Part shown: piece after piece, positions 23,117 through 30,519 of the stretch
Position numbering within the stretch: the stretch's first letter is position 1
How the letters are laid out: each line of letters opens with the position of its first letter
Source of the DNA: JAOPZW01 sp963835295
Lineage (GTDB): Bacteria; Actinomycetota; Thermoleophilia; Solirubrobacterales; Solirubrobacteraceae
Assembly: GCA_963835295.1 (NCBI GenBank)
Contig: CAWIEX010000002.1
Span: forward strand, 310,001 to 374,000
Length of the DNA stretch: 64,000 bases
Direction: 5' to 3'
The notes under the pieces: model-generated
The model's input: the letters and a program-made list of their open reading frames with translations, nothing else
The model's database searches: none
What the model was told of the DNA's origin: nothing
Translations under genes and position numbers: made by a program

Positions 23117-24126
23117 GCCGCCAGCTCGGGCATCCGCTGCGCCAGCAGCGACGAGCGTCCGGCGCCCCACGCGTCGAGCAGGTGCTGCGCCCAGCGGCCC
23201 TCGACCTCGACGAGCGCGCGGGCGCCCCAGAGCACGTCGCCGGCGAGCGCCGGCTCCGACCGGGCGAGGCCGCCGGCGAGATCGACCGCCGCCAGGTTCT
23301 CGTGGACGGCGTCGGCTTCGACGTGCTCGTCGAAGAAGTCCGTGGCCCGCGGCCCGAAGCCCAGTCGCCGCAGGGCGTTGGCGTAGCGGCGGTTGGGCAG
23401 CGAGGAGGTCATCTCGAAGGCCGCGAGGTGCCCGATGATCGCCCCCCGCCAGCGCCGGTGCAGCCCGAGGAGCGACATGAGGTTCACGGTCGCGAGCGTC
23501 ACCCCGGGGAGGCGATCGACGTAGGCGCCGTAGCCCCGGTCGAGTCCCAGCTCATCCATCGCCACCGCGAAGAGCTCGGCGTGGACGCGGTCCGGGCGCC
23601 CGCCCCCGTACTCGTCGGCCTGGATCTCGACCAGCGCGGCCTTCGGCGGCCCGGACAGGCGGGCGATGGCCCACGAGTGCGGGTCGGCCTCCTTGAGCTG
23701 GTAGGCCGAGCGGTGCATGACGAACTCGAGCAGCTGCTCGCGCGAGCCCGTGCGCTCGAGGTAGGTCGAGAGCGAGGGGCCGTCGTCGGCGTCGAGCACG
23801 GCGCGCAGGGCGAGGTCCATCTGATCCGGCGCAGGGCCCGACGCCGGGGGCGCCCCGAGGGCCGCCAGCAGCCCTTCCTCGAAGATCGTCTCCCACTCGC
23901 GGCGCAACCGCAGCAGGGACGGCTCCCACTCCCAGCGCTCGTCGACCCCGGGCAGGCCGCGGTAGTGCAGCTCGTAGCAGAGGTACAGCGCGAGCTGAAG
24001 GTCGTCGTCGCCCAGGGGATCGGCGACGTCGAGGGCGGCGGGGAGGGGCAAGTCGTGGACGGCCTCCCGAAGGTGCTCGAGCAGCAGCGCTGAGGCGTCG
24101 CCGCGGGCATCGGGGAGAAGGGACAT
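23113..24126 (-). CDS. Iron-containing redox enzyme (haem-oxygenase-like diiron oxidase fold)
   Basis: A 337-residue protein of the iron-containing redox enzyme family, all alpha-helical, with the haem-oxygenase-like diiron fold. Candidate metal ligands are in ADEYGGGRPDRVHAELF and FFDEHVEADAVHE (E-x2-H). Conserved blocks GAYVDRLPG, NLMSLLGLHRRWRG and GHLAAFEMTSS match the family. Characterised relatives carry out O2-dependent N-oxygenation, desaturation or C-C cleavage; the substrate here is unknown. The ATG at 24124-24126 fits the family N-terminus. It meets the CDGSH gene tail to tail and follows the YbdK gene on the same strand, ten bases away. Confidence 0.85.
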   Translation of the reverse strand: MSLLPDARGDASALLLEHLREAVHDLPLPAALDVADPLGDDDLQLALYLCYELHYRGLPGVDERWEWEPSLLRLRREWETIFEEGLLAALGAPPASGPAPDQMDLALRAVLDADDGPSLSTYLERTGSREQLLEFVMHRSAYQLKEADPHSWAIARLSGPPKAALVEIQADEYGGGRPDRVHAELFAVAMDELGLDRGYGAYVDRLPGVTLATVNLMSLLGLHRRWRGAIIGHLAAFEMTSSLPNRRYANALRRLGFGPRATDFFDEHVEADAVHENLAAVDLAGGLARSEPALAGDVLWGARALVEVEGRWAQHLLDAWGAGRSSLLAQRMPELAA

Positions 24127-24136
24127 GGCGAAGGCG

Positions 24137-25252
24137 CTACCCGAGAAAGAGCTTCGCCAGCCATGGAGCCACGGCGCGCGCTCCCCCGCCCTGGCCGGCG
24201 ACGGCCCGCTGGCGGGCGGCCCCGTTCGTGTCGAGGCCGCTCGAGGCGAGCGCCAGCTCGGCCGCGCACCCGACGCGGGCGGCCACCCCCGCCAGCTCCT
24301 CGAGCAGCGCGGCCGCACGCTCGCGGGTCGGGGCGACCTCGCCGGTGATCAGGTCCGCCATCGTGCCATCGAGCCCGTGGCGGCAGGCCGACCAGCGATT
24401 CTCGCCGATGCGCCACGTCGGGGCGGTTGCCAGCGCCTCGCCCGCCTCGTGACGCTCGGCCAGCCACGCCACCAGCGCGTGGACGACCGCGGCCAGCGCG
24501 GCGGTCTCGGCCACGGTGGTCTGCGTGTCCGGCACGCGGACCTCGACCGTGCCGAAGGCGGGATGCAGGCGGGCCTCCCACCACCATTGCGAGCGATCGG
24601 CCATGACGCCCGCCGCCTCGCCCCACTGCAGCGCGGTGTCGAGCTCCTCCCACGAGGACATGGCCGGCGGCACCCCCTGCCGCGGCAGGATGTCGCACAG
24701 CTTCGGGCGCACCGAGGCGAGGCCGCTGTCCACGCCGCCGTAGAAGGGCGCATTGGCGCCGAGCGCCGCCAGGAGCGGCAGGTAGGAGCGAACGGCATTG
24801 AAGACGGCGAGGGCGCGGTCGGCCGGGCGGACGGCCACGTGGACGTGCAGCCCGAAGACGAGCTGCCGGCGGGCCACGGGCCCGTACTCGCGCAGCAGCG
24901 CCTCGTAGCGCGCCCCGTCGCTGAGGACCCCTTCGGCCGCGGCGAAGGGGTGCGCGCCCGCGCCGGCGAGCCGAGCGATGCCGTCGGCCGCGGCGGCCAG
25001 GTCGGCGCGGGCCTCCGCCAGCGCCTGCGCCGCCTCGCCGACCGTGGGCGCGGGTGCCAGCGCGATCTCGAGCTGCGCCGCTGGCAGCTCGGGCTTGAAG
25101 CGCGCGTCGCCCTCGACCCGCTCGAGGACCGCGTGCGCCCGCGGGGCGAGGTCGAAGGTCTCGGGGTCGAGCACCATGAGCTCCTCCTCGACGCCCACGG
25201 TCATGGGCGCGTCCGCCTCGAAGGCGGTACGCAGGTTTGGAGGGCTCGGCAT
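24137..25252 (-). CDS. YbdK-type carboxylate-amine ligase (GCS2 family)
   Basis: A 371-residue member of the GCS2/YbdK glutamate-cysteine ligase-like family. TVGVEEELMVLDPETF gives the Glu residues for Mg-ATP, and FGLHVHVAV, DSGLASVRP, EVRVPDTQTT and RIGENRWSACRHGLDG are family blocks. It joins a carboxylate to an amine with ATP, but YbdK proteins have weak glutamate-cysteine activity and their true substrate is unsettled. I chose ATG 25252 because related proteins keep a hydrophobic residue before TVGVEEE. An in-frame ATG at 25204 is possible. It lies just upstream of the diiron oxidase-like gene, so the two may share a pathway. Confidence 0.85.
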   Translation of the reverse strand: MPSPPNLRTAFEADAPMTVGVEEELMVLDPETFDLAPRAHAVLERVEGDARFKPELPAAQLEIALAPAPTVGEAAQALAEARADLAAAADGIARLAGAGAHPFAAAEGVLSDGARYEALLREYGPVARRQLVFGLHVHVAVRPADRALAVFNAVRSYLPLLAALGANAPFYGGVDSGLASVRPKLCDILPRQGVPPAMSSWEELDTALQWGEAAGVMADRSQWWWEARLHPAFGTVEVRVPDTQTTVAETAALAAVVHALVAWLAERHEAGEALATAPTWRIGENRWSACRHGLDGTMADLITGEVAPTRERAAALLEELAGVAARVGCAAELALASSGLDTNGAARQRAVAGQGGGARAVAPWLAKLFLG

Positions 25253-25258
25253 GGCGGA

Positions 25259-25264
25259 TAGCTC
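25259..25264 (+). promoter_or_regulatory. Leaderless -10 like box for the HemK2-type methyltransferase
   Basis: TAGCTC lies seven bases before ATG 25272 and supports this start over the ATG at 25251, which would overlap the divergent ybdK-like start. Confidence 0.4.
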
Positions 25265-25271
25265 CCCGTTC

Positions 25272-25916
25272 ATGAGGCTCTTCACGCTCCCGGGGGTGTT
25301 CCGTCCCCGCTCGGACAGCTGGATGCTCGCGAGCGCTCTCGTGGACGAGGGGCTGCCTCCAGGGGCGCGCGTGCTCGACGTCTGCACCGGCAGCGGCGTC
25401 CTCGCGATCACCGCAGCACAGCGCGGGGCGCACGCCACCGCGGTCGACATCTCCCGCCGGGCCGCGCTCTGTGCCCGACTCAACGCCCGCCTCAACGGGG
25501 TTCGCGTCCGCGCTGTGCGCGGCGACCTCCTGGCCGCGGTGGGCGACGAGCAGTTCGACGCGATCGTCTCCAACCCGCCCTACCTGCCGGGCGATCCGCA
25601 GCTGCCTCAGAGCGGCGCGCAGCGTGCCTGGGAGGGCGGGCGCGACGGCCGCGCGGTGCTGGACCGTCTCTGCGAGCAGGCGCCGCGCCACCTGGCGCCG
25701 GGGGGCGTCCTGCTGGTCGTGCACTCCTCGCTGTGCGGGACGGACTCCACGCTGGGCGTGCTGCGCGAGCAGGGTCTGCGCGCCGACGTGGCGGTCCGCC
25801 ACCACGGCTCGCTCGGCCCGCTGCTGCGCGCCCGCGCCGCAGAGCTCGAGAGCCGCGATCTGCTGGCCGCCGGCGAGCGCGAGGAGGAGGTCGTGGTCGT
25901 GCGCGCCGCGGCCTAA
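25272..25916 (+). CDS. HemK2/MTQ2-type protein methyltransferase
   Basis: A 214-residue methyltransferase. VLDVCTGSGVLAITAA binds SAM, AVDIS holds the ribose, and SNPPYLPG is the NPPY motif that positions a glutamine or other planar amide for N-methylation. It lacks the N-terminal helical domain of bacterial PrmC, so it resembles the short HemK2/MTQ2 type. An in-frame ATG at 25251 would add seven residues, but the hexamer upstream favours 25272. Its TAA overlaps the stop of the convergent 3-hydroxyacyl-CoA dehydrogenase gene. Its usual company with CDGSH and iron redox enzyme genes in actinobacteria is kept here. Confidence 0.85.
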   Translation: MRLFTLPGVFRPRSDSWMLASALVDEGLPPGARVLDVCTGSGVLAITAAQRGAHATAVDISRRAALCARLNARLNGVRVRAVRGDLLAAVGDEQFDAIVSNPPYLPGDPQLPQSGAQRAWEGGRDGRAVLDRLCEQAPRHLAPGGVLLVVHSSLCGTDSTLGVLREQGLRADVAVRHHGSLGPLLRARAAELESRDLLAAGEREEEVVVVRAAA

Positions 25917-26764
25917 TACTCGTAGAAGCCGCGGCCGGTCTTGCGGCCGAGGTGCCCCGAGACGACCATCCGCTTCATCACCGGGGGCGGCGCGTACTCG
26001 TCGCGCTTGAACTCCTCATACAGCGAGTCGCACACGCTGTAGAGGACGTCGAGGCCGATGAAGTCGCACAGGGTCAGCGGCCCCATCGGGTGCCCGCAGC
26101 CGAGCTTCATGCCCTCGTCGATGTCCTCCCGGCTGGCGAAGCCGTCCTCGTACATGCGCACCGCGGCCATCAGGTAGGGGACGAGCAGGAAGTTGACGAT
26201 GAAGCCCGAGCGGTCCTTCGTTCTGATCGCCGTCTTGCCGAGCTGCTCGGCGAAGCCGATGGCGCGCCCCACCGTCTCGTCCGAGGTGTCGAGGCCTATG
26301 ACGACCTCCACGAGCTTCATGACGGGGACCGGCGAGAAGAAGTGCAGCCCGAGAACGCGATCGCGGCGCCCGGTGGCGGCCGCGAGGCCGGCGATCGGGA
26401 TCGACGAGGTGTTGGACGCGAGGATCGCCTCGGGGCGGACCGCCGCGTCGAGGTCCTTGAACGTCTTCGCCTTGATGGCCGCGTTCTCGACGATCGCCTC
26501 GACCACGAGCTCGGACTCGGCGAGGGCGTCGAGGTCGGTCGACCACTCGATGCGCCCGAGCAGCGCCCCGCCCTCGTCGGCGGTCAGCCGCTCGCGCTTG
26601 ACCGCGCGCGCGACCGAGCCCTCGATCGACGAGCGCGAGTGCTCGAGGGCCGCGGCCTGCGGCTCGTAGAGCCTGACGGCCACCCCGGCCCGCGCGGCTG
26701 CCTCCGCGATGCCGGAGCCCATGAAGCCGGCGCCAACCACGCCTATCTTTGTCACGTCTCGCAT
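25913..26764 (-). CDS. 3-hydroxybutyryl-CoA dehydrogenase (HBDH/PaaH type)
   Basis: A 283-residue NAD-dependent 3-hydroxyacyl-CoA dehydrogenase without a hydratase domain. IGVVGAGFMGSGIAEAAA (N-terminus) binds NAD. SNTSSIPIA and LGLHFFSPVPVMKLVEVV, with the catalytic His, are typical, and the C-terminal domain holds FIVNFLLVPYL and LGCGHPMGPLTLCDFIGLD. It converts 3-hydroxybutyryl-CoA to acetoacetyl-CoA in beta-oxidation or phenylacetate catabolism. ATG 26764 is favoured because TAGGGT is seven bases upstream; a GTG at 26773 is also in frame. It is divergent from the GH13 gene. Confidence 0.92.
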   Translation of the reverse strand: MRDVTKIGVVGAGFMGSGIAEAAARAGVAVRLYEPQAAALEHSRSSIEGSVARAVKRERLTADEGGALLGRIEWSTDLDALAESELVVEAIVENAAIKAKTFKDLDAAVRPEAILASNTSSIPIAGLAAATGRRDRVLGLHFFSPVPVMKLVEVVIGLDTSDETVGRAIGFAEQLGKTAIRTKDRSGFIVNFLLVPYLMAAVRMYEDGFASREDIDEGMKLGCGHPMGPLTLCDFIGLDVLYSVCDSLYEEFKRDEYAPPPVMKRMVVSGHLGRKTGRGFYEY

Positions 26765-26771
26765 GAGCGGC

Positions 26772-26777
26772 ACCCTA
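26772..26777 (-). promoter_or_regulatory. Leaderless -10 box for 3-hydroxybutyryl-CoA dehydrogenase
   Basis: TAGGGT with a seven-base spacer (GCCGCTC) to the ATG. Confidence 0.5.
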
Positions 26778-26802
26778 GCTGCACGATCCCGTCACCGGCC
26801 CG

Positions 26803-26808
26803 TAGCCT
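26803..26808 (+). promoter_or_regulatory. Leaderless -10 box for the GH13 gene
   Basis: TAGCCT with an eleven-base spacer to ATG 26820. Confidence 0.45.
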
Positions 26809-26819
26809 TCGCCGCCCGC

Positions 26820-28334
26820 ATGTGGTGGCACGAGTCGGTCGTCTACCAGATCTATCCGCGCTCGTTCGCCGATGCGTCCGGCGACGGCGTCGGCGATCTC
26901 GAGGGACTGCGCGGGCGCCTGGAGCACCTGCGCTGGCTCGGGGTCGACGCGCTGTGGCTGTCGCCGATCTACCGCTCGCCGATGGCCGACTTCGGCTACG
27001 ACGTGGCCGACTACTGCGACGTCGATCCGCTCTTCGGCGACCTCGCGACCTTCGATGCCATGCTCGCCGAGGCGCACGCGCGCGACATCCGCGTGCTGCT
27101 GGACTGGGTCCCCAACCACACCTCCGACCAGCACCCGTGGTTCGTCGAGAGCCGCTCGTCGCGCGACTCGCCCAAGCGCGGCTGGTACCGCTGGCACGAC
27201 GGCAGGCCGGACCGTCCGCCCAACAACTGGCCCGCGGCCTTCGGCGGCGGCCCCGCGTGGACCTGGGACGAGCACACCGAGCAGTGGTACCTGCACACCT
27301 TCCTGCCTCAGCAGCCCGACCTCAACTGGGACAACCCCGAGGTCGTCGAGGCGATGCACGACGTGCTGCGCTTCTGGCTGGACCGCGGCGTCGACGGCTT
27401 CCGCGCCGACGTCGTGCACCTCATCGGCAAGGACCCAGCGCTGCCCGACATCCCCGAGACCGACATCGTCGGCAGCCACCTCGACGTCGTCGGCACCCAC
27501 GACTACCAGGGCACGCACGCGCTCCTGCGCGCGATCCGCGCGGTGCTCGACGAGTACCCCGGCGACCGCGTGATGGTCGGCGAGGTCAACCTCACGAGGA
27601 CCGAGCTGATCGCGCCCTACCTCGGCGACAGCGACGAGCTGCACCTCGCCTTCGACTTCGCGTCGCTGAGGGTGCCGTGGGAGGCCGGCGCGTGGCGCGC
27701 GCGGATCGCGCACGTCGAGGAGGTCATGGGCGAGCGCTGGCCGACGTGGGTCTTCTCCAACCACGACCAGCCGCGCATGCGCACGCGCCTGGGCGGCTCG
27801 GAGGCGCGGGCCCGCGCCGCCGTGCTCATGCTGCTGACGCTGCGGGGGACGCCGTTCCTGTTCGCGGGCGAGGAGCTGGGCTTGGAGGACGCGCGCGTTC
27901 CCCCCGATCGCGTCGTCGATCCCGGCGGGCGCGACGGTTGCCGCGCCCCGATCCCGTGGACCAGAGCCGCCGACCACGGCTGGCCCGCCGACCCGTGGCT
28001 GCCGTGGCCGCCCGAGCCGGGCGCGCGCAGCGTTGAGGCCGAGCGCGCCGATCCGGACTCCGTGCTGCACCTGGCGCGCGCGGCGCTGGCGCTGCGCCGC
28101 GACTCGCCCGCCCTGCACCGCGGCGAGCTCACGCTCCTTGACGACGCGCCCGGCGGCGTCCTGGCCTACGAGCGCAGGGCAGGCGACGACCGTCGGCTCG
28201 TGTGGGTCAACTTCGCCGGCGCGCCCGCGGCGCTGCCCGAGGGCTGGGTCGTGGAGCTGGCGACGGCGGACGCCGGCGACGGCCTGCCGCCCGACGCGGC
28301 GGCCGTCCTGCGCCCGAGCGACGCCATGGCCTAG
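26820..28334 (+). CDS. GH13 alpha-glucosidase / oligo-1,6-glucosidase
   Basis: A 504-residue cytoplasmic GH13 enzyme with a (beta/alpha)8 barrel. It opens with WWHESVVYQIYPRSFAD. Region I is DWVPNHTS, region II GFRADVVH holds the nucleophile Asp, region III VGEVNL the acid/base Glu, and region IV FSNHDQPR the stabilising Asp. A small C-terminal beta domain follows. The layout fits alpha-glucosidase or oligo-1,6-glucosidase acting on short malto- or isomalto-oligosaccharides and possibly sucrose or trehalose. No signal peptide is present. No sugar transporter is beside it. Confidence 0.9.
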   Translation: MWWHESVVYQIYPRSFADASGDGVGDLEGLRGRLEHLRWLGVDALWLSPIYRSPMADFGYDVADYCDVDPLFGDLATFDAMLAEAHARDIRVLLDWVPNHTSDQHPWFVESRSSRDSPKRGWYRWHDGRPDRPPNNWPAAFGGGPAWTWDEHTEQWYLHTFLPQQPDLNWDNPEVVEAMHDVLRFWLDRGVDGFRADVVHLIGKDPALPDIPETDIVGSHLDVVGTHDYQGTHALLRAIRAVLDEYPGDRVMVGEVNLTRTELIAPYLGDSDELHLAFDFASLRVPWEAGAWRARIAHVEEVMGERWPTWVFSNHDQPRMRTRLGGSEARARAAVLMLLTLRGTPFLFAGEELGLEDARVPPDRVVDPGGRDGCRAPIPWTRAADHGWPADPWLPWPPEPGARSVEAERADPDSVLHLARAALALRRDSPALHRGELTLLDDAPGGVLAYERRAGDDRRLVWVNFAGAPAALPEGWVVELATADAGDGLPPDAAAVLRPSDAMA

Positions 28335-28361
28335 GCGCGGCCGAACGGCCGGCCTGACCGG

Positions 28362-29093
28362 CTATCCCCCGCTGATCGTGCCGCTCCCGGTGACCCTCTG
28401 GGTGACGTGCGAAGGGTTGCCGCCGTACAGGACGGTGCCGCTGCCCGCGACCCTCGCCTTGAGGCTGTGGGTGGCGGTGAGCATGATGCTGCCTTCGCCA
28501 TCGATCGCGGCCTTCGCGTCGCGCGCGATGAGCCCGCGCAGCATCGCGGTCCCCGCACCGGCGATCGTGACGTCGAGCTTCGTCGTGGCCCCGGTGACGT
28601 CGACGTTGCCGCTCCCCGGCATCAGCACGCTCAGGGCCCGGCTGTGGATCCCGGTCACCGCGATGTTCCCGGCGCCCTGAAGGCTGACGGCGTCGAGGGA
28701 GGGCACGCTCACGGTGACGAACATCGGGCTCTTGGCGTTGAGGTTCCCGGGCGTCGTCCCGACCACGAGCCTGCCGGAGCGCACGCGCGTCGTGACCCGG
28801 CGCAGGAGGTTGCGGTCCGCGTGGACGACGACGGACTGCTTCCCGCCGACCTCGACGACGACGTTGTTGGCGCCGGCCAGGGCGACACCGGTGAAGGGGG
28901 GAAGCGAGCGCGCCTGCGTGGCCGCGTCGCCCGAGCCGGTGCCCGCGGGCGTGCTCGTGTCGCGGAAGAAGACCCGGTCGACGAGCAGCGCCATGAGGAT
29001 CGCGGTCAGTAGCAGCGCGCCGAGCGCCATGAGGGCACGATGCGGGCCTCCCGCCCGTCTGGGCCGATGGAGTGTCGTGTGCCCGGTGCTCAT
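28362..29093 (-). CDS. DUF2807 (head-GIN) membrane-anchored beta-helix protein
   Basis: A 243-residue protein with one N-terminal TM helix (about residues 20-40) and an extracytoplasmic DUF2807 domain. The domain is a right-handed beta-helix with repeating short strands and turns such as AGANNVVVEV, QGAGNIAVTG, PGSGNVDVTG, AGAGTAML and GSGTVLYGG. The function of this domain is unknown; it is thought to act in surface adhesion or envelope stress sensing. It is convergent with the GH13 gene and upstream of no obvious partner. Confidence 0.82.
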   Translation of the reverse strand: MSTGHTTLHRPRRAGGPHRALMALGALLLTAILMALLVDRVFFRDTSTPAGTGSGDAATQARSLPPFTGVALAGANNVVVEVGGKQSVVVHADRNLLRRVTTRVRSGRLVVGTTPGNLNAKSPMFVTVSVPSLDAVSLQGAGNIAVTGIHSRALSVLMPGSGNVDVTGATTKLDVTIAGAGTAMLRGLIARDAKAAIDGEGSIMLTATHSLKARVAGSGTVLYGGNPSHVTQRVTGSGTISGG

Positions 29094-29200
29094 GGTTCGC
29101 CTCGACCTCTGAGGTTCTCAGCGTCCCGGGCCCGCGCGCATCCGAGAGCGTCCGCAATGAGCGGCTCGAAACTACGGATCTCGCGGTTACGCCTCGGCGA

Positions 29201-29992
29201 TCAGGCGCTGCGCAGGGCCTCGGCCGTGGCCGCATCCGCCGGGAAGAACGACTCGATCGCCAGCTCGGCCACCGTGATGTCGACCGCGGTGCCGAAGGTC
29301 GCCACCGTGCTGAAGAAGCGCAGCTCGCGGTCGTCGGCGGCGCGGAAGACGAGCGGGACGAAGACCTCGCCCCCGGCCCCCTGGTGGTCGTCGGCGTCGG
29401 GCGGGCCCGGGTAGCCGCTGACCTCCTCGTACAGCGCGGCCAACGCGGCGTCGCCGGTGACCGAGGCCTGGTGGCGCAGGCGCTCGAGCAGGTGGGCGCG
29501 CCACTCGGCGAAGTTGACGATGCGCGGCGCCATCCCCTCGGGGTGCAGCGCCACGCGCATGACGTTGACCGGCGGGGCGAGCAGCTCGGCGGCCACCCCC
29601 TCGGTGAGCAGCGCGATCCCGCGGTTGGCCGCGACCATCTCCCACCAGCGATCGACGACCGCGGCCGGGTAGGGCTCGTGGCCGCGCAGGACGAGCTCGA
29701 GCGCCTCGCGCACCGGAGTCATGTCGGGGTCGTCGAGGGGCCGCTCGCCGTAGAGCGGGGCATAGCCGGCGGCCAGCAGCAGCTCGTTGCGGTCGCGCAG
29801 CGGGACCTCGAGCTGCTCCGCGAGACGCACCACCATCTCGGCGCTCGGGCGCGAGCGACCGCTCTCGACGAAGCTCACGTGGCGGGCCGAGACGCCGGCG
29901 TCGAGCGCGAGGTCCATCTGACTGCGCCGCCGGCGCCGGCGCCAGTCGCGCAGCAGCAGGCCGACGCCGGAACGAACGCTCACCTCGGTCAT
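29201..29992 (-). CDS. XRE-family regulator with MmyB-like ligand domain
   Basis: A 263-residue protein. The N-terminal helix-turn-helix (SQMDLALDAGVSARHVSFVESGRSRPS, about residues 24-50) is the XRE type. The C-terminal domain (YPAAVVDRWWEMVAANRGI onward) is the MmyB-like PAS-related ligand domain common in actinobacteria. It starts at ATG 29992 with TATCGT seven bases upstream and is divergent from the NTF2-like and sulfite-oxidase-like genes. A near-perfect palindrome in the gap (30029-30043) is a likely operator, so it probably represses both itself and the divergent operon. Confidence 0.87.
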   Translation of the reverse strand: MTEVSVRSGVGLLLRDWRRRRRRSQMDLALDAGVSARHVSFVESGRSRPSAEMVVRLAEQLEVPLRDRNELLLAAGYAPLYGERPLDDPDMTPVREALELVLRGHEPYPAAVVDRWWEMVAANRGIALLTEGVAAELLAPPVNVMRVALHPEGMAPRIVNFAEWRAHLLERLRHQASVTGDAALAALYEEVSGYPGPPDADDHQGAGGEVFVPLVFRAADDRELRFFSTVATFGTAVDITVAELAIESFFPADAATAEALRSA

Positions 29993-29999
29993 TGTCGCG

Positions 30000-30005
30000 A
30001 CGATA
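30000..30005 (-). promoter_or_regulatory. Leaderless -10 box for the XRE regulator
   Basis: TATCGT with a seven-base spacer (CGCGACA) to ATG 29992. Confidence 0.5.
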
Positions 30006-30028
30006 GCGCCGCCCCCTGGGCCCGGCAC

Positions 30029-30043
30029 TTACCCCGCGGGTAA
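30029..30043 (+). promoter_or_regulatory. Operator-like palindrome between divergent XRE and NTF2 genes
   Basis: TTACCC and GGGTAA are exact inverted repeats around CGC. The site lies 24 bases beyond the -10 box of the regulator and 63 bases before the NTF2 ATG, a good position for a divergent repressor. Confidence 0.65.
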
Positions 30044-30093
30044 TCGACCACACGACCTGCCGCTGGCACCGTGGGCGCCGTCAACCGATCCCC

Positions 30094-30099
30094 GAGGAG
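30094..30099 (+). promoter_or_regulatory. Ribosome binding site of the NTF2-like gene
   Basis: GAGGAG lies seven bases before ATG 30107 and fixes that start. Confidence 0.6.
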
Positions 30100-30106
30100 C
30101 ACCACC

Positions 30107-30462
30107 ATGACCCAGCTGACCACCGTCGTCGACAGCTACATCGCCATGTGGAACGAGACCGACCCCGCGCGCCGGCGCTCCATCATCGAGCAGACGTGGA
30201 CCGAGGACGGCTCGTACGTCGACCCCAACGCCGAGGTGTCCGGGGCCGACGGCCTCGACGCGCTCGTGGCCGCCGTGCAGGACCAGTTCCCCGGCCATCG
30301 CTTCGTCCTCGCCTCCGGGCCGAGGCCCACCACGACCGCGCGCGTTTCACCTGGCAGCTGGTGGGCGAGAGCGGCGACGCCGTGGCGACCGGCATGGACG
30401 TCGCCGTCGTGGCCGACGACGGCCGCCTGCGGGACGTCACCGGCTTCCTCGAGGCCGCGTAG
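30107..30462 (+). pseudogene. SnoaL/NTF2-like protein, frameshifted
   Basis: The first part (VDSYIAMWNETDPARRRSI, then YVDPNAEVSG and FPGHRFVLASG) is a SnoaL-like NTF2 fold. The rest (HHDRARFTWQLVG, GMDVAVVADDGRL, VTGFLEAA) continues it in another frame and ends at TAG 30460-30462. One missing G in GGG at 30317-30319 restores about 118 residues. Such proteins are small enzymes or binding proteins of unclear role. The clean motifs on both sides suggest either a very recent mutation or a sequencing error. It is divergent from the XRE regulator and 57 bases before the molybdopterin gene. Confidence 0.75.
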
Positions 30463-30519
30463 GCGCCTCAGGCGGGCCCGGGGCTGGCGCCCGCGAGCGC
30501 GACGTAGGAGCATCACGCC

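Noticed and set aside
28340..28351. Short GGCCG/CGGCC hairpin after the GH13 gene as a terminator
   Set aside because: Five-base arms with a two-base loop are common by chance at this GC content.
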